A stretch of DNA of 64,000 nucleotides, from positions 3,038,001 through 3,102,000 of the forward strand of contig NZ_PTJS01000001.1 in the NCBI RefSeq assembly GCF_002941025.1. Reading direction: 5' to 3'. The notes under the pieces are model-generated. The model ran no database searches and was not told where the DNA came from. It saw nothing but the letters and a program-made list of their open reading frames with translations. Below are positions 7,848 through 15,975 of the stretch, piece by piece. This DNA is from Streptomyces sp. QL37 (GTDB lineage: Bacteria; Actinomycetota; Actinomycetes; Streptomycetales; Streptomycetaceae). The position numbers and the translations under genes were made by a program. How positions within the stretch are numbered: the stretch's first letter is position 1; each line of letters begins with the position of its first letter.

Positions 7848-8549
7848 GTGAGGTGTAATGAGCAGGGAGATCGGGAGCGCATGCGTGCACGGATCAGGGC
7901 GGGCGACCGCGAGGCGTTCGCCGCGCTCTACGAGGAGTACGCGCGGGCGGTCTACAACCACGCCTACCGGCTGACGGGCGACTGGTCGACGGCCGAGGAG
8001 GTGTTGTCCGAGACCTTCCTGGCGGCCTGGCGCACCCGTCACGCCGTCGAACCGGAGGGCGACTCGCTGCGGCCGTGGCTGCTCGGGATCGCCACGAACA
8101 AGGCGCGCAACGCGAACCGCGGCATCGGGCGGCGCCTGGCCTTCCTGGCCCGCCGCCCCGCCCCGGAACCGGTGGCGGACATCGCGGACGCCACGGCAGG
8201 TCGTGTCGACGACGCACGGCGGCTCGCCGCGGTCCAGCGGGCGCTGGGCGGGCTCCGCCGTCAGGAACGCGAGGTGCTGGTCCTCTGTGTCTGGTCGGGG
8301 CTGGACTACGCCGGGACCGCCGAGGCGCTCGGCATCCCGGTGGGCACCGTGCGGTCGCGGCTGTCCCGCGCCCGTGCCCGGCTGCGCCGGCTCACCGACG
8401 AGGAGCTGGGCCGGGCGCCCGACGGGTCCGCGCGGGAGGCGCGTTCCGGAGGGGCGGTCCCACAAGGCCGGGAACCCCGCCCCGGCCGCGGAGAGGTAGG
8501 GAGCAGGGCCCCGTTCGTGGCCCTGCCCATCCAGGAGGAAGCCCGATGA
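7848..8549 (+). CDS. ECF-type RNA polymerase sigma factor
   Basis: 233 aa from the GTG at 7848, which has GGAGAGG at good spacing; an internal ATG at 7881 is the alternative. Region 2 (residues about 20-90) includes F-A-A-L-Y-E-E-Y-A, A-E-E-V-L-S-E-T-F-L-A-A-W and the downstream R-P-W-L-L-G-I-A-T-N-K-A-R-N. Region 4 (about 125-183) includes L-R-R-Q-E-R-E-V-L-V-L and the helix-turn-helix Y-A-G-T-A-E-A-L-G-I-P-V-G-T-V-R-S-R-L-S-R-A-R. Region 3 is absent, as in ECF sigmas. The stop overlaps the next gene (ATGA), whose product is a membrane protein that could act as its anti-sigma or sensor. The tail after residue 185 is low-complexity. Confidence 0.9.
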   Translation: MRCNEQGDRERMRARIRAGDREAFAALYEEYARAVYNHAYRLTGDWSTAEEVLSETFLAAWRTRHAVEPEGDSLRPWLLGIATNKARNANRGIGRRLAFLARRPAPEPVADIADATAGRVDDARRLAAVQRALGGLRRQEREVLVLCVWSGLDYAGTAEALGIPVGTVRSRLSRARARLRRLTDEELGRAPDGSAREARSGGAVPQGREPRPGRGEVGSRAPFVALPIQEEAR

Positions 8550-9634
8550 ACGACCGTACCTCCGGCCCCGAGCAGGCCGAACGCGAGGAACTGGACCGGC
8601 TGTTGCCGGCCCCGGCCGAACGGGACCTGCCCCCGGGCCGTCATCTCCACCACAAGGACACCCTGATGCGTCTGATCGACCAGGACGGCGACCGCGCCAC
8701 CGCACGCCCCCGTCCCCGCCTCCTGCGCCCCGCCGTCCTGCTGCCCGCCGCCGGACTGGCCCTGGGCGGGGTGCTGCTGACCACGCTCGCCGTGACCGGC
8801 CAGGACAGCGCACCGTCACCGTCCGCGGCGGGCACCGGCTCCCACGCACCGGCCCCGGGCGGCGCGGCCGTGCTGCTCGACCGGATCGCGTCGGTCGCCG
8901 GGAGGAGTGGCGAACAGACCGTGACGGGCGACCAGTTCGTGTACGTCAAGACGCTTCAGGCCGGGAACGAGGGCGAGTTCGGTGGTCCGGCGAAGCTGGG
9001 CAAGCCCCACGAGCGTGAGGTCTGGATGGCGCAGAAGGCGGGACCGGTGATCGATGTCGGCCTGATCCACGAGGAGGGCTCGTACCTCCCGATCACCGTC
9101 GGGGTGCCGGACGGCGAGACCCCCGTCGGCTACCCGGCGGGCCTCGACCGGCCGACGTACACGTGGCTGGCCTCGCTGCCCACCGACCCCGACGTCCTGC
9201 TCCGGCGGCTCAGCACCGAGATCGCCCGGGACCAGGACGCGCGGGACACCCCGGCCGAGGACCGGAACCAGGCGCAGGACACCTTCGACATCATGGGTGA
9301 GCTGCTGCGGGAGACCGTGATGCCGCCGAAGACCGCGGCCGCCCTCTACAAGGCTGCGGCGAAGATCCCCGGCGTGACCGTGGACCCCGACGCGGTGGAC
9401 GCGGCCGGGCGGCACGGGATCGGCGTGGCCCGCGACGACACCCGGGCCGGCTGGCGCACCGCCTGGATCTTCGACCCGACCACCCTGGAGTACCTGGGCG
9501 AGCGCACCTACCTCACCCGGGAGACCACCATGGGCGGGAAGGGCACCCTGCTCAGCGAGTCGGCTGTCCTGGAGCGCGGGGTCGTCGACGCCCTCCGCGA
9601 GAGGCCGTCGGCCGGGAAGCCGTCGGCGACCTGA
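8546..9634 (+). CDS. CU044_5270 family membrane-anchored protein
   Basis: 362 aa. A cytoplasmic N-terminus (residues 1-61) carries L-P-P-G-R-H-x-x-H-K, followed by one membrane helix at about 62-84 and an extracytoplasmic domain of about 275 residues with D-Q-F-V-Y-V-K-T near its start and R-T-A-W-I-F-D-P-T-T-L-E-Y-L-G-E near its end. This is the CU044_5270 layout, a family regularly encoded just after ECF sigma genes in actinobacteria. Here the two overlap by 4 nt. I infer that it is the sigma factor's membrane partner, with the short cytoplasmic part binding the sigma factor. No zinc-binding anti-sigma motif (HxxxCxxC) is present. Confidence 0.8.
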   Translation: MNDRTSGPEQAEREELDRLLPAPAERDLPPGRHLHHKDTLMRLIDQDGDRATARPRPRLLRPAVLLPAAGLALGGVLLTTLAVTGQDSAPSPSAAGTGSHAPAPGGAAVLLDRIASVAGRSGEQTVTGDQFVYVKTLQAGNEGEFGGPAKLGKPHEREVWMAQKAGPVIDVGLIHEEGSYLPITVGVPDGETPVGYPAGLDRPTYTWLASLPTDPDVLLRRLSTEIARDQDARDTPAEDRNQAQDTFDIMGELLRETVMPPKTAAALYKAAAKIPGVTVDPDAVDAAGRHGIGVARDDTRAGWRTAWIFDPTTLEYLGERTYLTRETTMGGKGTLLSESAVLERGVVDALRERPSAGKPSAT

Positions 9635-9642
9635 TCCCGGCA

Positions 9643-9673
9643 GGGGTGCGGTCGGGGCGCGACCACGCACCCC
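9643..9673 (+). terminator. Stem-loop after the sigma/CU044_5270 operon
   Basis: GGGGTGCG (9643-9650) pairs with CGCACCCC (9666-9673). It lies between the convergent genes ending at 9634 and 9696, and no T-run follows. It is a plausible bidirectional terminator. Confidence 0.6.
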
Positions 9674-9695
9674 GGCCGCACTGAGCACGCCCCCG

Positions 9696-10256
9696 TCACG
9701 CCCGGTCGCGGGTGCGCTTCAGCCGGAGTGCCGAGACGAGGAAGAACACGCCTCCGAGGAAGGCGTAGCCCGCGAGGTTCACCAGCGTGGGATCGCCGCT
9801 GCCGGCCTGCGTGATGAACGAGGTGCCGGCGAGTACGGAGATGGCGCCGCTGATGATCATCGGCCACTGGCCGCCCAGCGCCCGGCGCACAGCACCCGCC
9901 ACGAGTTGGACGAGCCCGGAGACCACGGCCCAGGCTCCCCAGACCCGCAGGACGTCCGGGATGCCGGACGGGACGGCGAGCGCCAGGCCGATGACGGCCA
10001 GTGAGCTGATCGCGATGTTCACGTAGAGGGCCGGCGCCGTACCGCCGTTCGCCCTGGCGGACCGTACGTCGACGATCGCGGCCGCCACGTCGAACAAGGG
10101 ATAGACCAGCAGGAGCGCCACACCGAGCGGTCCCAGGGTGTCGGCGGTCGCGAACAGGAGGCCGGCCCAGACCGCGGCGAACGCGAAGCGCCCGAAGTAC
10201 AGCTTGCGCAAGGTCGCGGGAACGCTGGGGGGCGCGGTGCTGACGAGAGTGTCCAC
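9696..10256 (-). CDS. Small integral membrane protein (DUF308/HdeD-like)
   Basis: 186 aa from a GTG at 10256 with AAAGG seven nt upstream; a longer in-frame start at 10313 would run into the operator region. About six hydrophobic segments are visible, including F-A-A-V-W-A-G-L-L-F, V-A-L-L-L-V-Y-P-L-F-D-V-A-A-A-I-V-D, I-A-I-S-S-L-A-V-I-G-L-A and the last G-Y-A-F-L-G-G-V-F-F-L-V, with a charged tail R-L-K-R-T-R-D-R-A. The fold resembles DUF308-type membrane proteins, but the family call is soft. It is divergent from a TetR gene with shared operator-like repeats between them, so it is the likely repressed target. Confidence 0.7.
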   Translation of the reverse strand: MDTLVSTAPPSVPATLRKLYFGRFAFAAVWAGLLFATADTLGPLGVALLLVYPLFDVAAAIVDVRSARANGGTAPALYVNIAISSLAVIGLALAVPSGIPDVLRVWGAWAVVSGLVQLVAGAVRRALGGQWPMIISGAISVLAGTSFITQAGSGDPTLVNLAGYAFLGGVFFLVSALRLKRTRDRA

Positions 10257-10327
10257 GGGAATGCCTTTCGGTGACGGCGCAGGGATGCACACAGCCGAGC
10301 CGTCCACCCACACATGAGACGTGAGGG

Positions 10328-10389
10328 AGAACGTTCGGTCTCATCGAATTACAGGCCTCTGGCCCGGGGCTGTCAAGACCGAACGTTCT
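10328..10389. promoter_or_regulatory. Paired TetR operator candidates (14-bp inverted repeat)
   Basis: AGAACGTTCGGTCT at 10328-10341 is the exact reverse complement of AGACCGAACGTTCT at 10376-10389. Each copy also contains the 8-bp palindrome GAACGTTC. The pair lies between the divergent starts of the membrane protein and the TetR gene, where a repressor controlling both directions would bind. Confidence 0.7.
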
Positions 10390-10416
10390 ACCTCAGGGTT
10401 TTGGTAGCCTGGCCGC

Positions 10417-11064
10417 ATGAGCCGGAGCCCAGAAGGCGGCAGCACGTCCGAGGCCCGGACGCGGCTGCTCAGCACAGCGATCAGGATCTTCTACGCGGAG
10501 GGGATCCACTCCGTCGGCATCGACCGGATCACCGCGGAGGCGAAGGTGACCCGGGCGACGCTGTACCGGCACTTCGCGGGCAAGGAAGAGCTCGTCCTCG
10601 CCTATCTCGACCAGGCCGACCAGGGAATCCGAGCGCAGATCGCCGCCGCACAGACGGACAGCGGGTCAGCCGCCGCGCAGACGGACAGCGGGTCAGCCGC
10701 CGCACAGACGGACAGCGGGGCAGCCGCCGACAAGGTCCGGGCCGTGGCCGGGTCCATCACCGAGGGCATCCGGTCCCCCGGCTTCCGCGGCTGCGCCTTC
10801 CTCAACGCGGTGGCCGAATATCCCGATCCCGCGCACCCGATCCACCAGGCCGTCCTGGCACACCGGGAGTGGTTCCTGAACACCGTCACGGACCTGCTGA
10901 GCCGGACCGGCGACGCACCCGCCGAGCCGGCCGCCCGGCATCTCGTCATGCTCCGGGACGGCGCCATGGCCGCCGGCTGCCTCTTCGATCCGGAGCTGGT
11001 CTCCGAAACCTTCCTGCACGGCGTCGAGGGAATCCTGAGCTCCCGCGCCGCCGCAGAGGGCTGA
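10417..11064 (+). CDS. TetR/AcrR family transcriptional regulator
   Basis: 215 aa. The N-terminal DNA-binding domain is typical: T-R-L-L-S-T-A-I-R-I-F-Y-A-E-G-I-H-S-V-G-I-D-R-I followed by the recognition region V-T-R-A-T-L-Y-R-H-F-A-G-K-E-E-L-V (residues about 44-60). The C-terminal ligand domain contains G-C-A-F-L-N-A-V-A-E-Y-P, a motif seen in a TetR subgroup. Between the two domains lies an unusual insertion of three 9-residue repeats (A-A-A-Q-T-D-S-G-S). It is divergent from the membrane protein at 9696-10256 and very probably represses it and itself through the inverted repeats at 10328-10389. Confidence 0.9.
   Translation: MSRSPEGGSTSEARTRLLSTAIRIFYAEGIHSVGIDRITAEAKVTRATLYRHFAGKEELVLAYLDQADQGIRAQIAAAQTDSGSAAAQTDSGSAAAQTDSGAAADKVRAVAGSITEGIRSPGFRGCAFLNAVAEYPDPAHPIHQAVLAHREWFLNTVTDLLSRTGDAPAEPAARHLVMLRDGAMAAGCLFDPELVSETFLHGVEGILSSRAAAEG
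10642..10722 (+). repeat. Three 27-bp tandem repeats inside the TetR gene
   Basis: Units at 10642-10668, 10669-10695 and 10696-10722 are nearly identical. Each encodes A-A-A-Q-T-D-S-G-S/A. They sit in the linker between the DNA-binding and ligand domains and keep the frame. Confidence 0.9.
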
Positions 11065-11133
11065 TCCACGCACCGTCGGGGCCGGACACTTCCCCGTCCG
11101 AGCGGCGCACCCCGCCCCGGTAGGGTCGCCGGC

Positions 11134-11772
11134 ATGCGTGGTGTGCGAGTGGTGCTGATCGGGGGCACGTCGAACGTCGGGAAGTCGACCGTGGCCCGGG
11201 CGGTGGCGGACGGACTCGGCTTCGAGTGCCTGTCGACGGACGAGCTGGCCCGGCACCCGGGGAGGCCCTGGCGGACGCCGGATCGGGAGGTGCCCCCGCA
11301 TGTCGCCGAGCACTACGGCAGCCTCACGGTCGACGAGCTGATCCGGTCCGTCCTCGACCACTACGACCGGCTGTGGCCCCGCGTCGAGGAGCTGATCACC
11401 GCCCGCGCCGCCGAGGACAGCACCGGGCCGGGCCTGGTCCTCGAAGGGTCGGCACTCTGGCCCGTGCCCGTCGCGGAGCTGGAAGTCCCGCGCACGGCCG
11501 CGGTGTGGCTCACCGCGGACGACGCGGTGGTACGAGCCCGGGTGCGCAGCGCCGGTCACTACGAAACCGCGACCACGGCGGAACAGCACCTGATGGACCA
11601 GTTCCTGGCCCGGACCACGCGCTACCAGGAGCTCATGCTGGACACCGTCGACAGGCTGGGCCTGGACCGCGTCGACACGGGCACGGGGCACTCGGTCGCG
11701 GAGTCGGCCGGCTCGGTGCTCGCGGCCGTCGACGCGCAGGTCGCCGTGGGGCGCTCGCCCGCCGGGGGGTGA
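11134..11772 (+). CDS. P-loop kinase-like ATPase
   Basis: 212 aa with an N-terminal Walker A motif G-G-T-S-N-V-G-K-S-T (residues 10-19), then L-S-T-D-E-L-A-R-H-P-G-R-P-W-R as a probable substrate lid region, and L-V-L-E-G-S-A-L-W-P at the position of a Walker B strand. A-V-W-L-T-A-D-D-A-V-V-R-A-R-V-R resembles the arginine-rich lid of small-molecule kinases. The layout fits AAA_33 or 2-phosphoglycerate-kinase-like P-loop kinases that phosphorylate a small metabolite. The substrate cannot be deduced. It follows the TetR gene by 70 nt and converges on the hydrolase gene. Confidence 0.7.
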   Translation: MRGVRVVLIGGTSNVGKSTVARAVADGLGFECLSTDELARHPGRPWRTPDREVPPHVAEHYGSLTVDELIRSVLDHYDRLWPRVEELITARAAEDSTGPGLVLEGSALWPVPVAELEVPRTAAVWLTADDAVVRARVRSAGHYETATTAEQHLMDQFLARTTRYQELMLDTVDRLGLDRVDTGTGHSVAESAGSVLAAVDAQVAVGRSPAGG

Positions 11773-11812
11773 GAGGCCCCGCACCCCACCGGCGAGGGCC
11801 CCGCGACGGCTG

Positions 11813-12667
11813 TCAGTGCGCCACGAGGTCCGCGAGCAGCTCGGCGGCGGGCTTCGGGTGGACGAGCCAGCGCAGGTGGCTCCCCTCCAGCGTCCGGACG
11901 TCGAAGGGGTTGCCGGGGGTGAGCGCGTCCGCTTCGCGGATCATGCGGTCCTGCACGGCGGGCGGGACGCTGGCATCGGCGGCCAGGCGCACATAGGTCC
12001 TGGGAATCCGGCCCCAGGTCTCGGCCTGCGCCCGGTCGGCGGACGTACCGGCGTCGAGGTTCTCGTCGGGCTGGAAGGTGTTCAGGAAGGTCCGGAACTC
12101 GTCATCGGTGAGGTCGGCGGCGAACGCCTGCCTCAACGCGGCGAGCGCCACCGGGTCGGCGGTGCGGAAATTGACCCGCAGGAGGCCCAGTTCCGCCGGG
12201 TTTCCGACGAGCGCGGGAGCCAGGGCCCCGGGGTCGACGTCCGCCATCTCCGGCTGGGTGTAGTAGTCGGCCACGTCCAGATCGACGGGGCACCAGGCGG
12301 AGACGTAGACGATGCGGTCGACCAGCTCGGGCCGGGCGTTGGCGACGGCGGTGACGGTGATGCCGCCCCTGCTGTGGGCGACGAGGACGGTGGGGCCGTT
12401 CCGCTTGGCCCGTTCGAGGGCTTCGATCACGCGGGCGACGTTGTCCGCGAGCGTGACCCCCTTGATGCTCCCCGGTTCGGCGGAGAGGGCCTCCAGGTCC
12501 TGCGGGGCCTGGTAGGGCGAGGGGAAGGTCGCCTCGAATCCGTGCCCGGGAAGGTCGACCGCGACCGAGCGGTGGCCCAGCAGGGCGAGTTCGGCTTGCA
12601 GCGGTGCGAACGAGAACGAATTCGCGAAGGCCCCGTGGACGAGGACGAAGGTCGGCAGAGTCTGCAT
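11813..12667 (-). CDS. Alpha/beta fold hydrolase
   Basis: 284 aa. F-V-L-V-H-G-A-F at residues 7-14 supplies the oxyanion-hole HG. A-H-S-R-G-G carries the nucleophile Ser99 in the G-x-S-x-G position (A replaces the first G, as in the EstC/salicylate-esterase/hydroxynitrile-lyase-like group). His264 in E-G-S-H-L-R-W completes the triad, with an Asp in the A-A-D-A-S-V-P segment. There is no signal peptide, so it is cytoplasmic. The substrate is unknown, and the similarity is to small esterases and lactonases. It is monocistronic, with the next gene divergent. Confidence 0.85.
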   Translation of the reverse strand: MQTLPTFVLVHGAFANSFSFAPLQAELALLGHRSVAVDLPGHGFEATFPSPYQAPQDLEALSAEPGSIKGVTLADNVARVIEALERAKRNGPTVLVAHSRGGITVTAVANARPELVDRIVYVSAWCPVDLDVADYYTQPEMADVDPGALAPALVGNPAELGLLRVNFRTADPVALAALRQAFAADLTDDEFRTFLNTFQPDENLDAGTSADRAQAETWGRIPRTYVRLAADASVPPAVQDRMIREADALTPGNPFDVRTLEGSHLRWLVHPKPAAELLADLVAH

Positions 12668-12826
12668 GCCTCAGCGTCCAACAGAACGATCTTCGGAGCA
12701 ATACCCGAACCGGGATCACCGTCATCCAGCCGCCGCCCGAAATGCCGGGTCTTCCAGCATGTGCAACCGGGGGTTGACCGTTCCGCCACGCACCCCTAAG
12801 TTTCTCGCAACCCGCTGGTACATCGA

Positions 12827-12843
12827 TTAACCACCCTGGTTAA
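12827..12843. promoter_or_regulatory. LacI-type operator upstream of the sugar operon
   Basis: TTAACCA-CCC-TGGTTAA is a perfect 7-bp inverted repeat with a 3-bp centre, 24 nt before the GTG of the binding-protein gene. It overlaps the expected promoter/leader zone. The operon's own fourth gene encodes a LacI regulator, the likely ligand. Confidence 0.7.
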
Positions 12844-12867
12844 CGTCCTGGTTGGAGACATCCCGCT

Positions 12868-14160
12868 GTGCGCTCACCCCTGAGTCGGCGCGGTTTCCTT
12901 GCCGCTGGTTCCGGCCTCACCGCCGCTGCCGCGCTCCCCGCAATGTCCGGCTGCTCCACGCTCGCCTCGGCCGATTCCGACCCCGGCTCCCTACTCGTCC
13001 ACACCCAGCTCGGGACCACCGCGCCGGGCTCCGCCACGTACACCGCCGTCGTCGAGGCCTTCGAGAAGGAGAACCCGGACATCCGGGTCAAGAACCTCGT
13101 CAACGGTGACGACCTCCCCCAGGTCTACGAGACCTCCCGGCTGGCCCGTAAGGAGCCGGACGTGGTCATGGTCAACCTGTACGACAAGACGCTGGCCTGG
13201 ACCGACGTCGGCGCCACCGTCGACGTCAAGGGCTACCTCGACGACTGGGGGCTGCGCGACCGCGTCCTGCCCGCCGCCCTGAGTGAGTGGACCGACGGCA
13301 AGGGCAGGCTCCGCGCCTTCCCGTACTTCGCCACCAACTGGCCCGTCGCCTTCAACACCCACCTGCTCGACCGGGCCGGCGTCGGCTCCGTCCCCACCAC
13401 CGGGGACCAGCTCATCGGCGCCGCACGGAAGTTGCGGGCCAAGGGCATCGCGCCCGTCACCGTCGGCGGCAACGACTGGACGGGGCAGAAGCTGCTCGCG
13501 CAGATCATCCAGACCTTCCTCACCCCCGAGGAGGCCAGGCAGGTCTACACGACCGGCGACTTCAGCGGCAGCCGGGGAGCCCGCGCGGGCATCGACTACT
13601 TCGTGACCCTGCGGGACGCCGGTGTCTTCGCCGACAAGGCGCAGGGGCTGACCTCCGACACGATGACCACGCAGTACAACACGGAGGCGGCGGCCATCCA
13701 GTCCGCGATGTCCTCCGCGCTGGCGAAGGTCCCCGCGAAGGCGGCCGGGCACACCGAGATCGGCGGCTGGCCGCTCGCACCGGGTGCCGCCCACGAGAAG
13801 CCGACCATCCTGCGCTCCTACACCCTCATCGGCTTCTGGATCAGCCCCAACGGCGTCAGGAAGCTGTCCTCCGTCGAGAAGTTCCTCCGCTTCATGTACC
13901 GCCCCGACGTGGTGTCCCGCTTCATCACCGAGAGCGGCCGGGACATGGCGCTCGTGACCGACACCGTCAGCAAGGACTTCCCGCTGGTGGCCGAGGCCCA
14001 GCAGCTCGGCGACCGGGTCGGCCAGGCGCTCCTCCCCGACCTGTACGTCCCCCCGACCGCCACCCAGCCGCTGATCACCGCGACCAGCACTGCCTTCACC
14101 CGGGGGACGAGCGCGGCCTCCGTGCGCTCCGCCCTGGAATCCGCCTACCGCACGGCCTGA
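12868..14160 (+). CDS. ABC transporter extracellular sugar-binding lipoprotein
   Basis: 430 aa, GTG start with GGAG upstream. The signal peptide has twin arginines (S-R-R-G-F-L, residues 6-11) and a lipobox M-S-G-C with Cys29, so it is probably Tat-exported and lipid-anchored. The mature part shows features of the CUT1 sugar-binding (MalE/solute-binding 1) family: F-E-K-E-N-P-D-I-R-V-K near the N-terminus, P-D-V-V-M-V-N-L-Y, F-P-Y-F-A-T-N-W-P-V-A-F-N and A-A-A-I-Q-S-A-M. It is first in an operon with two permeases, a LacI regulator and two glycoside hydrolases, so it should bind the oligosaccharide those enzymes cleave. The sugar itself is not readable from the sequence. Confidence 0.9.
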   Translation: MRSPLSRRGFLAAGSGLTAAAALPAMSGCSTLASADSDPGSLLVHTQLGTTAPGSATYTAVVEAFEKENPDIRVKNLVNGDDLPQVYETSRLARKEPDVVMVNLYDKTLAWTDVGATVDVKGYLDDWGLRDRVLPAALSEWTDGKGRLRAFPYFATNWPVAFNTHLLDRAGVGSVPTTGDQLIGAARKLRAKGIAPVTVGGNDWTGQKLLAQIIQTFLTPEEARQVYTTGDFSGSRGARAGIDYFVTLRDAGVFADKAQGLTSDTMTTQYNTEAAAIQSAMSSALAKVPAKAAGHTEIGGWPLAPGAAHEKPTILRSYTLIGFWISPNGVRKLSSVEKFLRFMYRPDVVSRFITESGRDMALVTDTVSKDFPLVAEAQQLGDRVGQALLPDLYVPPTATQPLITATSTAFTRGTSAASVRSALESAYRTA

Positions 14161-14191
14161 TCCGCGCGCCCGAGCCTTTGCGAGTCCTCCC

Positions 14192-15133
14192 ATGACGATG
14201 CTCTCGTCCGCCCCGGGCGGCGCCTCGGTCCGCGGACCGGTCACTCCCCCGCCGTCCGCCCCCACCACGAAGCGCCGCACGCAGGGCGGGGTCATCCTCG
14301 CCGTGCCCGCGCTGGTCTGGTACCTCGTCTTCATGGTCGGCCCGCTGGTCGCCATCTTCGTCATCGCCGCCCTGCACTGGCCCGGCATGCTCCAGCCGGT
14401 CTCCTTCGCCGGCACGGGCAACATCGGCGCGGTCCTGGACGACCCGGTCTTCTGGGACGCGGTGCGCAACACCGCCGTCCAGCTCGCCGTGGCCGTGCCC
14501 CTGATGATCATCGGGGCGTACATGCTCGGGTACTACGTCGCGCAGAAGCCGCCGGGCCACCGCGTCCTGCGCTATCTGCTCTTCATCCCCGGGCTGATCT
14601 CCACCCCCGCCAAGGCGATGGTGTTCTACGCGGTCCTCTCCCCGGACGGCCTGCTCAACGGAGCCCTGGACAAGGCCGGCCTCGGCTCGCTGACCGACGC
14701 CTGGCTCGCCTCCCCCTCCACCGCGCTCGGCTCCCTCATCCTCCTCGACGTGTGGAGCGGCATCGGGTTCACCGCCGTGCTGTTCGCGGCCAGGCTCGGC
14801 AGCGTCCCGGACGAGATCGGTGAGGCCGCGCAGCTCGACGGCGCCGGCCACTGGCGCGCCATGTGGCGCATCCACTTCCCCGTCATCCGTGACTTCGTGG
14901 GCGTCGTGACGATGCTCCAGTTCCTCTGGACGCTGTTCGGCTCCGCCCAGAACGTCCTGCTGCTCACCCAGGGCGGGCCGGGAAGCTCGTCGACGACGCT
15001 GTCCTTCCTCGTCTACCAGAAGGCGTTCATCGCGGCAGACCTCGGCTACAGCCAGACCGTCGGTGTGGTCCTCTTCCTGGTCGGCCTGGCCGGGCTGCTG
15101 ACCATCCGCCGCGTCTTCCGCCAGAACTACTGA
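14192..15133 (+). CDS. Sugar ABC transporter permease (MalF-like)
   Basis: 313 aa with six membrane spans after a Pro-rich cytoplasmic N-terminus of about 30 residues. The cytoplasmic EAA loop, D-E-I-G-E-A-A-Q-L-D-G-A-G-H-W at about residues 206-220, is the ATPase contact of binding-protein-dependent permeases. It forms the importer with the binding protein upstream (31 nt gap) and the second permease downstream (14 nt gap). No ATPase gene lies in the operon. By analogy with other Streptomyces CUT1 systems the shared ATPase MsiK may energise it (family knowledge, not seen here). Confidence 0.92.
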   Translation: MTMLSSAPGGASVRGPVTPPPSAPTTKRRTQGGVILAVPALVWYLVFMVGPLVAIFVIAALHWPGMLQPVSFAGTGNIGAVLDDPVFWDAVRNTAVQLAVAVPLMIIGAYMLGYYVAQKPPGHRVLRYLLFIPGLISTPAKAMVFYAVLSPDGLLNGALDKAGLGSLTDAWLASPSTALGSLILLDVWSGIGFTAVLFAARLGSVPDEIGEAAQLDGAGHWRAMWRIHFPVIRDFVGVVTMLQFLWTLFGSAQNVLLLTQGGPGSSSTTLSFLVYQKAFIAADLGYSQTVGVVLFLVGLAGLLTIRRVFRQNY

Positions 15134-15147
15134 TCGGAGCTGGTCCC

Positions 15148-15975
15148 ATGAAGTTCGGAAGGTCCTGGCTGCCGGCGCACATCTTCGCGTGGCTGTACAT
15201 GGTGCTGCTGGTCGTCCCCCTCTACTACCTGCTGGTCTCGGCGTTCAAGACGAACGACCAGATCTTCGGGAGCCCGTTCTCCCTCCCCACGTCCCTCTCC
15301 ACGGCCAACTTCACCGAGTCGTTCTCCTCGGCGCACCTCGGGCCGGCGATCCTCAACTCGATGCTCGTGACCGTGCTGGCGCTGCTGCTCACCCTGGCGC
15401 TGGCGATACCGGCCGCCTTCGCCATCGCCCGTACGGAGGGGCGGCTCGGGGCCCTGGTCGAGCGGGTCTTCTCGCTGGGCTTCCTGATCCCCACGTTCGC
15501 CGCGCTCTTCCCGACGTTCCTGCTGGCCGCCGCCACCGGGCTGTTCCACACCCGCGCGTTCATGGTGCTGTTCCTGCCCGCCACGGCGATGCCGCTCTCC
15601 GTCGTCATCCTGGTGCAGTTCATGCGGACCATCCCGCGTGAGATGGAGGAGGCGGCGCGCATGGACGGCGCGTCCACCTTCGCCGTCCTGCGGCACGTCT
15701 ACACACCGATGTGCATGCCGGGGATCGCGACCATCCTGCTGCTGAACTTCCTGACCTTCTGGAACGAGTACCTCTACTCGCTCGTCATCATCGGCCCCGA
15801 CCCGGACCTGCGGACCGTGCAGGTCGCCCTGCCCACGCTCAAGTCCCTGACGGGTACGGACTACGGCATCCTTACGGCGGGCACGGTGCTGACCCTGGTC
15901 CCGGTCTGGGTGGTCTACACCGTGCTCCAGAAGCGGATGCAGCAGGCCCTCGTCAGCGGAGCGGTGAAGATGTGA
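15148..15975 (+). CDS. Sugar ABC transporter permease (MalG-like)
   Basis: 275 aa with six predicted membrane helices beginning I-F-A-W-L-Y-M-V-L-L-V-V-P-L-Y-Y. It has the EAA loop E-M-E-E-A-A-R-M-D-G-A-S near residues 165-176 and the conserved F-W-N-E-Y-L-Y in a late helix. It pairs with the MalF-like permease directly upstream. Its stop overlaps the GTG of the LacI gene by 4 nt, so regulator and transporter are translationally linked. Confidence 0.92.
   Translation: MKFGRSWLPAHIFAWLYMVLLVVPLYYLLVSAFKTNDQIFGSPFSLPTSLSTANFTESFSSAHLGPAILNSMLVTVLALLLTLALAIPAAFAIARTEGRLGALVERVFSLGFLIPTFAALFPTFLLAAATGLFHTRAFMVLFLPATAMPLSVVILVQFMRTIPREMEEAARMDGASTFAVLRHVYTPMCMPGIATILLLNFLTFWNEYLYSLVIIGPDPDLRTVQVALPTLKSLTGTDYGILTAGTVLTLVPVWVVYTVLQKRMQQALVSGAVKM

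Noticed and set aside
8075..8545. In-frame upstream extension of the CU044_5270 gene
   Set aside because: Overlaps the sigma factor gene out of frame; the ATGA junction at 8546 with GGAGGA upstream is the natural start.
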